In this document: positions 55,212 through 64,000 of the stretch, piece after piece
Layout of the letters: every line of letters starts with the position of its first letter
Numbering within the stretch: position 1 is the first letter of the stretch
Source: Patiria pectinifera
Lineage: Eukaryota > Echinodermata > Asteroidea > Valvatida > Asterinidae
Direction: 5' to 3'
Length of the DNA: 64,000 nt
Assembly (NCBI GenBank): GCA_029964075.1
Contig: CM057150.1
Location: 1,736,001 to 1,800,000, forward strand
The notes under the pieces: generated by a model
What the model saw: only the letters and a program-made list of their open reading frames with translations
Told to the model about the DNA's origin: nothing
Databases searched by the model: none
Made by a program: the position numbers and the translations under genes

Positions 55212-55710
55212 TGACCAAAAGCCAGCGTGTTTATACCGTCGGGTAAAATGTACCTCTTTGTGTCCAACGGACTTAACGATAGTTAATTAAGAGAAACGGT
55301 GTAAAGGATATGATTTTCCGACCTTATGTGAGTCATGGTTTCGTAATGAGATTTCTTTTGAAAGATGCAGTCGTAGTAATGTTTAACACGGTTTTAGTCT
55401 TGTACATTTCGACAAATGACAGCTTGCATTCTTTAAAGATCGATGTCTGTTTGTAATTTGGTTTTGACACTATCATTTCATAACTTTTATGCTTATCCTC
55501 TCTGAGTAACTTTGCGTCTATTCTATTTGTAACGTCTTCCATCGTTTTTCCAAAAACGCTATTATTCATGAGTTAAAAAAAAAGTTCTTTTCAAAGTTAA
55601 AGGTCGTTTTAGCTCTGAGTTGAGTTTTTTTAATCGATGTACGACTTCATCCAAGGCTTCTGTTTAAATCCGAAGACGCGATTTACTTTTTTGAGTTTTA
55701 ATCCGAACTC
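55208..55710 (-). pseudogene. Polinton DNA polymerase B, C-terminal part
   Basis: On the minus strand the reading has FGLKLKKVNRVFGFKQKPW (55650-55707), the LMNNSVFGKTMEDV motif of protein-primed polymerases (about 55530-55575), a FKECKLSFVEMYKTKTVLN block, then a deletion and frame change, and finally KRYILPDGINTLAFGH at the C-terminus, ending at a stop at 55208-55210. Stops and small deletions interrupt it. It copies the element from a protein primer. The N-terminal part is at 62879 onward. Confidence 0.82.
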
Positions 55711-55960
55711 GATATAGGGAGAAGGCAGTCGCCTCTGCCTCGTCGGATTCCTCCTCACGGGCTCATGATTGGTCTGGGTTCCCCGGCCAAAATCCTCATT
55801 GAGCTCCAAGGCTTCGGCGTCCTCATTTTGTTGCAGTGGCTGGAGCAGTTCCTCATCCAGCACGTCTCTCCTCTCATCTGGCGAGGGATCGATCTCACAG
55901 TCGGGTGACACATCTGGTTCAGGCTCTATAACACCGCCGGGCGGCATCTCTGGTTCCTCA
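55711..55960 (-). pseudogene. Gypsy pol C-terminal tail, fused in frame to polB
   Basis: An acidic, proline-rich stretch (PGGVIEPEPDVSPDCEI, then EELLQPLQQNEDAEALEL) ends with a basic NPTRQRRLPSPY, typical of the end of gypsy Pol. The same open frame continues without stop into the polB block at 55707. A stop near 55963 separates it from the integrase. Confidence 0.65.
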
Positions 55961-55978
55961 CCCTAGTCTGTGTTAGGT

Positions 55979-56645
55979 TCATCTCCCCTCAAAAGTGGTG
56001 TCTCCGTCGTCAAGTCTATCGGCAACGCAACCTCCAGTCCGAGCATACGCATATTCAGGGTCTCTCCTGTGGACTCCTGAGGAACTGACCAATAGGCAAA
56101 TGTAGCAAACTGTTCGTCCCAGTCCCTCTGGCCTCGGCTCGTCAAGCATCATTGACACTGTGGTTATCAGAGTACGGTTAAATCTCTCGATTAACCCATC
56201 GGATTTTGGGTTATACGCCACTGTCAGGGTCTTTCTTATCCCAAGGATCTTGCACATTTCCGAAAAGATAGCAGACTCAAAGTTACGCCCCTGGTCGGAG
56301 TGCAACTCCCGAGGTACTCCATACCGGCATACAAAGTTTGTCACAAAAGCTTTAGCCACGGTGGGAGCATGGACATCGGGGAGGGCATAGGCCTCCATCA
56401 ATTTGGAGAAATAATCTCCAACGACAAGCACCCACCTGTTACCCTCTGTTGACACTGGTAGCGGTCCAACAAGATCAAGGGCCACTCTGTCCATGTCATT
56501 GCTCTTACGTCTGCTGCCATACTACACCAGTAAAACCGGGCCTTCAGCCTAGCTAGTGTACGGCTTACACCGAAATGGCCTCCGCTTTTTCCTCCATGTA
56601 ATTCCTCTAGTATCGCCTCACGAAATTCGAAGGGTAGGATCACTT
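55979..56645 (-). pseudogene. Gypsy integrase
   Basis: The zinc-binding start is only partly present: LHGGKSGGHFGVSRTLARLK (about 56560-56620) holds the HH pair, but the CxxC part seems deleted near 56510. The catalytic core has ALDLVGPLP (first Asp, about 56470), SDQGRNFES (second Asp, about 56270) and DGLIERFNRT (Glu, about 56180). A frameshift near 56140 leads to a damaged C-terminal part. It would integrate the retrotransposon cDNA. Confidence 0.82.
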
Positions 56646-56659
56646 GCCATTTAATTTCC

Positions 56660-58470
56660 TGACCATCATTGGATTCCCAACGCCTACTCAGTACTCTCCA
56701 GTTGGTCCCATTTTGACCAGTAGACCTTAGCTGTTCCTGCTCTTGAGGAAACCTCGCTCCAATCCGGGCGACAACCAGACTCCTCTTTTGCCTCTATTAC
56801 CCAACTGATCGTTGGATCCCTCAATTGGCCCTCACGCAATTCTCCCATGGTAATTTGAGGCTCCAATTCGGTCATTCTTGTTGTCACATGCTCAGATGCC
56901 TCAACCTCTTTATGCGGGAGGCATTTCTCCAGTCCACTGTCAGTTATTGAACCCTCGGCTCTCACTCCCTCGGTCGTATCCTTCTCGTCCAATACGGGGT
57001 TCTGAGGTTCCTCATCCGAGCGTCCGCATTGTTTGTACGGCTGGCGGGAGAGAGCGTCGGCATTGCCGTGTCTCTTTCCAGGTCTGTGAACAATCTCATA
57101 GTTATACTCCCCAAGACCTCCAACCAGCGAGCTACTTGGCCCTCAGGATTCTTAAAGGTAACTAGCCAGCGGAGCGCCGCACGATCCGTCCGAATCAATA
57201 TCCGCCGCCCATATAGGTACTTCTTGTAGTCTTTCAGGTACACAATGATCGCCAGCAGCTCTCTCCTAGTTACGCAATAGTTCCTCTCAGCTCTATTGAG
57301 CGTCCGGCTGCCGTACGCGATAACACGCTCTTGTCCTTCCTGTACTTGCGAAAGTACAGCTCCTATTCCGATGCCGCTCGCATCGGTGTCCAATACGAAT
57401 TGCCCCTCTTGCTCAGGGTACGCCAGAATGGGTGCCTTCTGTAGGTGTTGCTTTAATGTCTCAAAGGCATTTTGGCAGTCATCACACCAGACGAATAGTC
57501 GCGCCTTCTCCGTAAGCTTGTGCAGTGGACGGGCTATATCCGCGAATCCCTTGATGAACCTTCTATAGTATGAGGCTAACCCCAAAAAGCTCCTCACACG
57601 TCTGACATCCGTCTTCCATGATTTGACTGCCTCCACCTTCTCAGGGTCCGTAGATATCCCATTGGAGGAAACAACATGTCCCAGATATTTCACTTCCCGC
57701 CTGAAGAGATGGCATTTCTTAGGTTTCAGTTTGAGCCTCGCCGCACGGAATCTTTGCAGAAGCTCCCGCAACCGACTAATCTCCTCCTGTACAGTTTTAT
57801 CATTGACAATTACATCGTCCAGATACACCAGTAATGTTTCCCACTGTAGGCCTGATGCTACCCTCTCCATTAGCCTCTCAAATGTGGCGGGGGCATTGCA
57901 CAGACCGAAGGGCATAACCCCCCAGCTGTACAATCCCCCGCGCACAACGAAGGCAGACTTGCGTTTTGCGTCCTCATCTAGCTCCACCTGCCAGTACCCA
58001 GCGGCCAAATCAAGCGTGGAGAACCATCTGGCCCCGGCAAGTGCGTCCAACGTGTCATCGATCCTGGGTACTGGATAGGCATCTTTCACGGTCTCGGCAT
58101 TTAGCCTCCTATAGTCCACGCAGAAGCGTCGTGTACCGTATTTCTTTCGCACTAAGACCACATTCGATGCCCAGGGGCTATCTGATGGCTGAATGATGCC
58201 TCTTGCAAGCATATCGCTTACTTGGTTGTCAATTTCTTTTTGATGGCAGGCCGGCTGACGCCTCGACCTCTCCCTAATAGGGTGGGCGTTGCCTGTATCG
58301 ATACTGTGTTTTACCAATCCTGTCCTCCCGATATCATCGTCACCTATAGAAAATACGTCAGCATAATCGATAAGTAGCTGAGCAATGGCGGCGTGATGAC
58401 TCGGCTCCATCTCCTCAGTCGCCCAAGTAAACAAATCCTGGAGGTGGGCCGGAACTTTAACGTCTTTCTG
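56660..58470 (-). pseudogene. Gypsy reverse transcriptase and RNase H
   Basis: The minus-strand frame from about 58470 to 56962 is open for 490 residues. It shows DMLARGIIQPSDSPWASNVV, FCVDYRRLNAETV, FSTLDLAAGYWQVEL, FGLCNAPATFERLM and the catalytic YLDD (57814-57825). The connection follows, then RNase H with LDTDASGIGIGAVLSQ (about 57385-57415), RRELLAIIVYLKDYKKYL and LIRTDRAALRWL. The family tail goes on in a broken frame to about 56660. It is the best-preserved domain of the element. Its N-terminus directly abuts the 2.1-kb insertion at 58479. Confidence 0.92.
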
Positions 58471-58478
58471 AGCGCCTC

Positions 58479-60613
58479 TGTCACACTACCTCTTAGAGGT
58501 TTTCTACGGACATTATTTTAGAGGGAACTGAACACGCTAAGTACATGGGGACACAGACAAATAAAAACACGGTTAACTCAATCTTGGGTTCTCAAACTTA
58601 TTCACTTAAACTGTCTCTTATTCACTATCAAAATTTACCAATTCCAAAACTATGATATGAAATTACACTCAAATAATCGAACGGAAATTTGGGCCCAGAC
58701 AAGTTTTAAAATCTCAAGTATTCGTCTCCAAATTTACAATTTCAAAGTTATAAAATGGACGTCACAATTAGAAAGAGGATTTTACATGAGCTGCACTAAA
58801 ATTATTTGAGCTTCTAAAATTCAGTAATTAATGCATTCAGAAATCTAATCAGTAAAATAGCTCACGATATCTAGATGAGTTGTACCCGTAATTCAATCAT
58901 TCAATTCCACAAAATGGCATATTCCAATCTAGGTTGATCACTTAAGTCAAATGTATCAATCAATTCCATCAAATCTATCAATTCTTCAAATTTTTCAATT
59001 CTCAAATCTTCACCTCTTAATTATTCTCTAATTTTCAATATCTGCACTTTCCTTCAAATTTCGACTGAGAATCTTTAACTCAAACACTCCTTGTTTGACA
59101 CTTAGTGTTTTATCACCGCAATTAATTCTAATAACCTTAATTCTCAACTTGTAACAATTCACAACTTCAAATCACCAATTAACCCGTGAAGTTTCAAACT
59201 TTCAATTCTTAAACTTCAATCACAAAATCTTTGTTCAATCACAAAATTTCTCAATTCGTTTCTTAGATTCACTTATTAATCACCGTATCTTCAATTTGAC
59301 CTCAAAATTCACAAATCGTAATTCACTTCAAGTTTATCAATTTTCTCTTCTGTTTAAGTTGAAACCTTTCTGTTTCTATCACAATTTACACTTTCGATAA
59401 CACTTCTTTAATTTTTGTTCAAACACTTCTTCCAATTTTGGTTCAAACACTTCTTCAATTTTGGTTCAAACACTTCTTCAATTTTGGTTCAAACACTTCT
59501 TCAATTTTGGTTCAAACACTTCTTCAATTTTGGTTCAAACACTTCTTCAATTTTGGTTCAAACACTTCTTCAATTTTAGGTCAACCTTCTTTTCTTTCTG
59601 TACTAATCTCAAGTCATTTAGATTACCAATACCACATCAAATATTATCTTCGGGAAAATTGAATAATTATTAATCCTTCTTTCAATCTTGTTGATTTAAA
59701 ATATTTACATTCTCACATTCAAAATCCAAATCAAGTTTATGTTATTATGCCAGTTATTTTATACAATCATAAAGGTGACTGCCGCCAGGTCCTTGTCAGC
59801 CTGCCAACTGTCTATGCAGCATCACTCAGATTTCGGTCCAAGGGGTCCGGTAGAGGTAGGGGTCCTGGACAAGAGCTTCAGTTCCTCAGGGTAGTGCGAG
59901 GCTCACTGTACTCGGTAGAAACATCTCCCCATTCTTTGTGCCATCTGAGATTACGAATTTTACAAGCCAAAATCCCACTAAGATTCCGCACCATTTTTAG
60001 CAAGTAAAGAATTCAATCTCAGATTTTACAATTAAATCAATTTCACTTCTAATTAATACAAGAAATAAAGTGGGCAAAGAAAATAATTTAAACTTACAGT
60101 TAGCATCTTCGAAACTCTCTCAGAGTTGCATACAATGTCAGCTTTTTTATGCAGACCACATAATTGCAATGAAGATGTGGTTGTTGGCTGTTCAGGCTAA
60201 AGCTGACAATAAATCAGACTAGCTGTATGACTAGCTGTATGACTAGCTTCAGGACAAAATAGGTCCTCTCTCACGTGTGTCTGGCGAGCAAGTGCCTGCA
60301 GCAGCTTAGCATAGGCAAAACCCCAAGCCGCTCCCATGCAAGGAATTTTGGAAGGCATTTGGCAAATGTTCGTACTCTACTAATCACTCATACTGCTAAC
60401 TATGGCACACACGGGTAACAAAGCACTTTCCTTGGCACACCCACATACCATGAATAGCTTATTCAACAATACTGAATATTCATCACTGGAACTTACAACC
60501 TATCACTGAATCCACACACACATACATATACAAACACTCAAAACCACTCAACCAAATAAATCAGTTCAATGAATAAATGAAACTAAGGAAAATATACACA
60601 GTCACTTGTGACA
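58479..60613. mobile_element. 2.1-kb insertion between protease and reverse transcriptase
   Basis: It starts TGTCACAC and ends CTTGTGACA, so it has TG...CA ends and a short inverted terminal match. The flanks GCCTC (58474-58478) and GCCTT (60614-60618) look like a 5-bp target duplication with one change. The interior is AT-rich, with a minisatellite and no gene. A solo LTR or a non-autonomous element are both possible. Removing it on paper makes the pol frame continuous at this point. Confidence 0.6.
59417..59585. repeat. 23-bp tandem repeat, about 7 copies
   Basis: The unit ACACTTCTTCAATTTTGGTTCAA recurs with almost no change inside the 2.1-kb insertion. Confidence 0.92.
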
Positions 60614-61345
60614 GCCTTCATAAGTGTGGTGTGACTCCTCGATATCCTCAGGTATCTACAGGTGTTAAATGACCCGCCGTCAACCCACATCGGAGGACAC
60701 ACTTCTGCCGTCCTGGGTTAAGTACCCTCAAGGCGACTGTGTCCTCTTCAGTGTTAACCAGAGTCCTTCCTAGTATTAGCCCCTTCTTCTCTCACCGCCC
60801 CTTACCGCCCCTTACTGGCTCTACAATGCCAGCACTGTAAGCCTCAAATGGCGTGGACATCCTTCCGGGAACTATAGTCTCGTGTCCGGTCGGTATAGTA
60901 GTGATCTGCGAAACAACAATCCTAGCGCAGAACGAGGCTCCAAATCGGCTGGTACATTTCAGAGGCTCTCCATTGAGTACCAACTCACGCCTCTTAAAAT
61001 CCAACTTCCCTCCCGTCGGGAGCAAAAAGTCCATCCCAAGTATTCCTTGAATCCCTACTTTGGCGAACACTACTCGAACGGGATAAGTTGTCCTCCCAAC
61101 CCGTACTTCAACCTGCACTACGCCTAGAGTCTCCAGAGGTTTCCCGTCTGCCTGGAGTACCCTCACAACCTGGTCCTCCAGCTTTGGTCTCAGTAAATCT
61201 CAGCAGAAATGATGGTGTCTGTTGTTCCAGTGTCAACCAGCATTCGAAACTTCAGTGATCGAACTTCTCCTTCAACAAATAATCCTTCTTTGGCTGACAC
61301 TAGAGGCGATAAAACCCCCCTCTCTGTAGTTTCTATGGGCAAATT
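60614..61345 (-). pseudogene. Gypsy aspartic protease region
   Basis: The minus strand has the active site LVDTGTTDTI with DTG at 61226-61234. A stop near 61190 interrupts it. The frame reopens at 61166 (MRVLQADGKPLETLGV), with GIQGILGMDFLLP, the usual second protease signature (about 61010-61050). The C-terminal linker continues with frameshifts to the insertion at 60613. Confidence 0.75.
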
Positions 61346-61745
61346 AGTCCTGTTTTGTGGTTATTTGTTGACCCTGTGGCACATCTAGCCCCTCCTTGGG
61401 TCCCGGGACGGGCTGTGACTCGTTTCCCTGCTGTATTTTGTTCCTTTTTGTTGGGCACTCCCGTGCAAAGTGCCCTCGCCCTTTGCAGCTGAAACATGTG
61501 TCGTTCATTGTTGCTTGACGCTTTGGCCATGGATGGTAAATCCTCGTGTCAGGCTTCCTCTTTGTTGTTGTAGCCTTGGGCTGCGATGGTGGTCCTCTGG
61601 AGGAGAGCCGCTCATCAACCAGGCTTTCTACTGTGGCACGAACCTGCTCTTCCAAATCATTCATCCTGCACGCTTTCCTTTGGAACTCACTAAGACCTGA
61701 CCTCCGCGCCTCCATTCGTTCCAAATTTTCTGTACCCTTCATCAC
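61333..61745 (-). pseudogene. Gypsy gag nucleocapsid part with zinc knuckle
   Basis: The frame has LEEQVRATVESLVDERL, a basic region and the CCHC zinc knuckle CFSCKGRGHFARECP (about 61455-61500), which binds RNA. The capsid part between the coiled coil upstream and this block is shorter than usual and probably deleted. Confidence 0.8.
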
Positions 61746-61993
61746 CGGAGGGTAGCCTCCCTGGCGCTCCTCCTGTGTTCTATTTTGGCTATTTTCTCTT
61801 GTAGCCTCGCGATCTCCACCTCCTGTTCAAAAACCTTAAGCTTTAGCTCAAGCTCTTCATTCGTCTGGAGTGATCGCTGTAATTCGTCCTCTTTTCCCTG
61901 CATCTCCATCCGCAGGTAATGTACTTCGTCCTCATAGTCAGCAACATCATGACTTGAGTCTCCTGACGCCTCTTTGGTGTCCTCCCTGTCCAT
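61742..61993 (-). pseudogene. Gypsy gag N-terminal coiled coil
   Basis: The likely start is MDREDTKEASGDSS near 61993, 78 bases after the primer-binding site. An acidic part is followed by a long coiled coil (LQRSLQTNEELELKLKVFEQ and on). The longer open frame that begins at 62068 runs into the leader region and is less likely to be the real start. Confidence 0.65.
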
Positions 61994-62070
61994 AGTTGAG
62001 GCTACGTTTGTTGTCCCCGAATGTACTGATTTATGGTGAATTTTGGTCCAATGTGAAGTCGAGTGCATTT

Positions 62071-62088
62071 ATCCCACTTCTGACACCA
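62071..62088 (-). promoter_or_regulatory. Primer-binding site of the gypsy element
   Basis: TGGTGTCAGAAGTGGGAT on the minus strand starts two bases after the LTR end. It is a well-known gypsy-type primer site. Confidence 0.8.
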
Positions 62089-62090
62089 TT

Positions 62091-62878
62091 TGTAGCGGAA
62101 TTACCAAATTACCCCGTACGATTTGTTCCCCCCGGTGGTCACCCAGCAGGTGTGGTACCTCCTTCAAGAGACCCACGGCCGGTGGAGTAGGCCCGTTGGG
62201 CGGAAATGTACCGCCTAATGCACAGGGCTAATGACTGGACCCTCAGTAAACCTCCTCGGGGACAGACAGGACACAGGACAAGAGTAAATGGGACAAAGAA
62301 ATAATGATGATGTGACCTCCTTTAATTATCATTCAATTAACTGCTGATTGAACCTCCCAGTTATCATCGATTAAACTGTACCCTCTATAATTAACTGATT
62401 GCTGTAATTACAAGTAAATAAATAATTGAATGAGTGCCTCTGATCCGCCTAGCGCTAGCCGTGCCGCGTCCCAGCGATTGGCGCGCCTCCTAGTTTGGAT
62501 CCTCCCGTTGTAGCCTCTCGAGGCCACGAGTGCCTCCCCCTAGGGTTTCCAAAGGTAAGTTAACTCCCTTCCCCTAGTACACGGACCAGAAACTAATCCC
62601 TAGTTTCCTTATCGGCATCCCACCGCAGTCCCACTCAAGTATTCCTAACAGTGGCCCACGCTCGAATTGAGGTAGCGCACACTGTAGCCTCCAATACCTG
62701 AGCTCAGCACTCCACACGTCTGTTCCCGACAATGTCTGAACACGCACTGCCGCTCGCGCGCCGATTGTGTGCAACTAGCGCAGTAGCGCTCTAGCGCCCT
62801 CTGTAGTTAGACTCTGATTTCTTGCTCGCGCTTGCTCGCGCTCGCATCGCATAGCAAATCTCGCTCAGTTGCGTTACA
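62091..62878 (-). repeat. 5' LTR of the gypsy element
   Basis: It starts TGTAACGC and ends CCGCTACA on the minus strand (TG...CA). It is about 788 bp, and no second copy is in the window. The start interrupts the polB frame exactly at 62878. Confidence 0.78.
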
Positions 62879-64000
62879 ATTCTTTTTTACACACGCGTCT
62901 AAAACTCTCAAACACGCCGGTTAGTAATAACGTGTCGGTAGTTACGTACAAGTCGTGATATTCGCCCACGTTTTTTACCTTAAACTCTTTCCATACTCGT
63001 CGAGCTCTGTCATAGTCTTCTCGCGATATCCCTACGTCTTTTAGACTGCTGTAAAAGTTTTCGATTAGTGGTAGACTGGTCTCTTCAAATTTATCAAACG
63101 AGTCCATATATTCGTAAGGGTAAACTCCTTTTTGTAGTAACTCGAATTTTCAAAATTTTCGAAATGCTTTCTCAGTAAAGTAAACGACTCTTTTGGACAA
63201 GCTTTGACTAAGCCATAAAATAAACGAGTCTATAAATCGTAGATTTCCCATTGAAATCGAAATATACTTTTCTGCATATATAGGGATACAATTTATTTTA
63301 CCTTTGCAAACAGAAATGCCTTACATGATCAACTGCGCGTAGTAATTTTGTAAGACGACCGGTATCGGGGAACAACCAGGTTTAACTCGTAGCTTGGTGT
63401 TACAGTAGGCGTGTGCGGTGCCTATATATGTACCAGTGACGTGGCAGGGATCTTTCACCTTTCTAAATATGTTAATCTTCTTTTTGCAGTTGAGACATTT
63501 AGACTCGTTAAATCCCTTACTATTTTCGTACTGATATTCTTTTATTTGTTCTGTCGTTTTGGGTTCTTTAGGTTTCTGGCACTGACAGTTGCTCGAGTAA
63601 TTGAGATAATTTTTTTTTTGGAAATCCAACACGCGTTTGTTTTTTCATGATTTTTTTTTTTATCTCGCTCAGTAAATTCCATGGGTATGGGATCGTCAAA
63701 TATGCAATTAATGTCGCGGTGTTAGTTGTGGCGTCTTTGCCCCTACATCTAACGACTACCAACGAATAACCGCTTGCTTTGTGAATGTTTGTTTTTTGCG
63801 TGTTTTCCTTTTTATTGTGTGGTTTTTTTCAAGTACCGATTCAAAGTCGGCGTAAATGACACATGGTGCGTCCTGAACACATATGTGGTTTTTAAATTTT
63901 AATACGTTGTTCTCGGGAAAAACGATTTCAGACTGAGGCTAGTCTATTCCCTCACAATCTTGTTTGTGTCTGTCTAGTTTTTCTTGCGTTTTGTAGTGTT
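62879..64000 (-). pseudogene. Polinton DNA polymerase B, N-terminal part (runs off the window)
   Basis: On the minus strand, VIYADFESVLE carries the ExoI Asp-x-Glu motif (DFE at 63840-63848) of the 3'-5' exonuclease. Then come a VVVRCRGKDA block, a cysteine/histidine zinc-binding segment (KCLNCKKK, then DPCHVTGTYIGTAHAYCN, about 63380-63500) and YEYMDSFDKFEET (about 63075-63115). Next is an exonuclease-like LGEYHDLYVTTDTLLL block (about 62925-62975). The frame changes several times. The polymerase domain follows only at 55710, past the gypsy element. Confidence 0.82.

Larger units (their letters stand above)
55711..62878 (-). mobile_element. Ty3/gypsy retrotransposon inserted in polB
   Basis: In minus-strand order the element has a 5' LTR (62091-62878), primer-binding site, gag, protease, a 2.1-kb later insertion, reverse transcriptase/RNase H, integrase and a pol C-terminal tail. 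No 3' LTR follows: pol sequence passes directly into polB near 55710. Since a stretch of polB corresponding to roughly 170 residues is also absent, a deletion probably removed the 3' LTR and part of polB. Confidence 0.82.

Noticed and set aside
61742..62068. Gag start at 62068
   Set aside because: That frame begins inside the leader near the primer-binding site. The ATG at about 61993 gives a normal gag opening.

Overview
The window is animal genomic DNA. It shows spliced immunoglobulin (Ig) exons with GT-AG borders and a dense layer of metazoan-type transposable elements: Penelope-like, several non-LTR families, Ty3/gypsy, Polinton/Maverick, foldback elements and MITE-like repeats. No bacterial operons, rRNA, tRNA or CRISPR were seen. 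The element mix and the frequent TACATGTA-type words suggest a marine invertebrate, perhaps a deuterostome such as amphioxus, hemichordate or echinoderm. That placement is inference.

Region 1 (about 1-28.3 kb, + strand) holds eight exons of one Ig-superfamily adhesion-type gene: seven Ig-like domains and then a fibronectin type III domain. Each domain is one exon, and every exon is phase 1 at both ends. The first three exons are spread by large introns filled with repeats: a Penelope-like element, an RTE-like LINE interrupted several times, a CR1/L2-like 3' end, two gypsy gag fragments and hairpin repeats. Exons 4-8 are compact (24.7-28.3 kb). The signal peptide and the membrane/cytoplasmic exons were not found.

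Region 2 (about 19-20.3 and 28.4-40 kb) contains two inverted copies of a non-LTR endonuclease element, with TGACGTCA-rich repeat arrays beside them, bracketing exons 4-8. It also has an inverted exon-like duplication, a foldback element whose arms are 21-bp repeats centred on TTCGAA, a decayed THAP-domain exon, a telomere-like hairpin loop and minisatellites.

Region 3 (about 40.9-64 kb, running off the right edge) is a decayed Polinton/Maverick, a virus-like self-synthesising DNA transposon. Recognisable genes are a retroviral-type integrase, protein-primed DNA polymerase B, the packaging ATPase and the double-jelly-roll major capsid protein, plus several small accessory proteins of uncertain role. 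Two LTR retrotransposons have broken it. A 5.06-kb pol-less LTR element with a gag fragment splits the capsid gene, flanked by CTCT on both sides. A gypsy element with its own 2.1-kb insertion splits polB, and its 3' LTR is missing. Between two Polinton genes lies a nearly perfect palindrome of about 127 bp whose arms carry a hammerhead-ribozyme-like arrangement.

Most mobile-element genes here carry frameshifts or stops and should be read as fossils. Only the Ig exons look like an intact host gene. All calls rest on reading the sequence and remembered family features; no database search was run.
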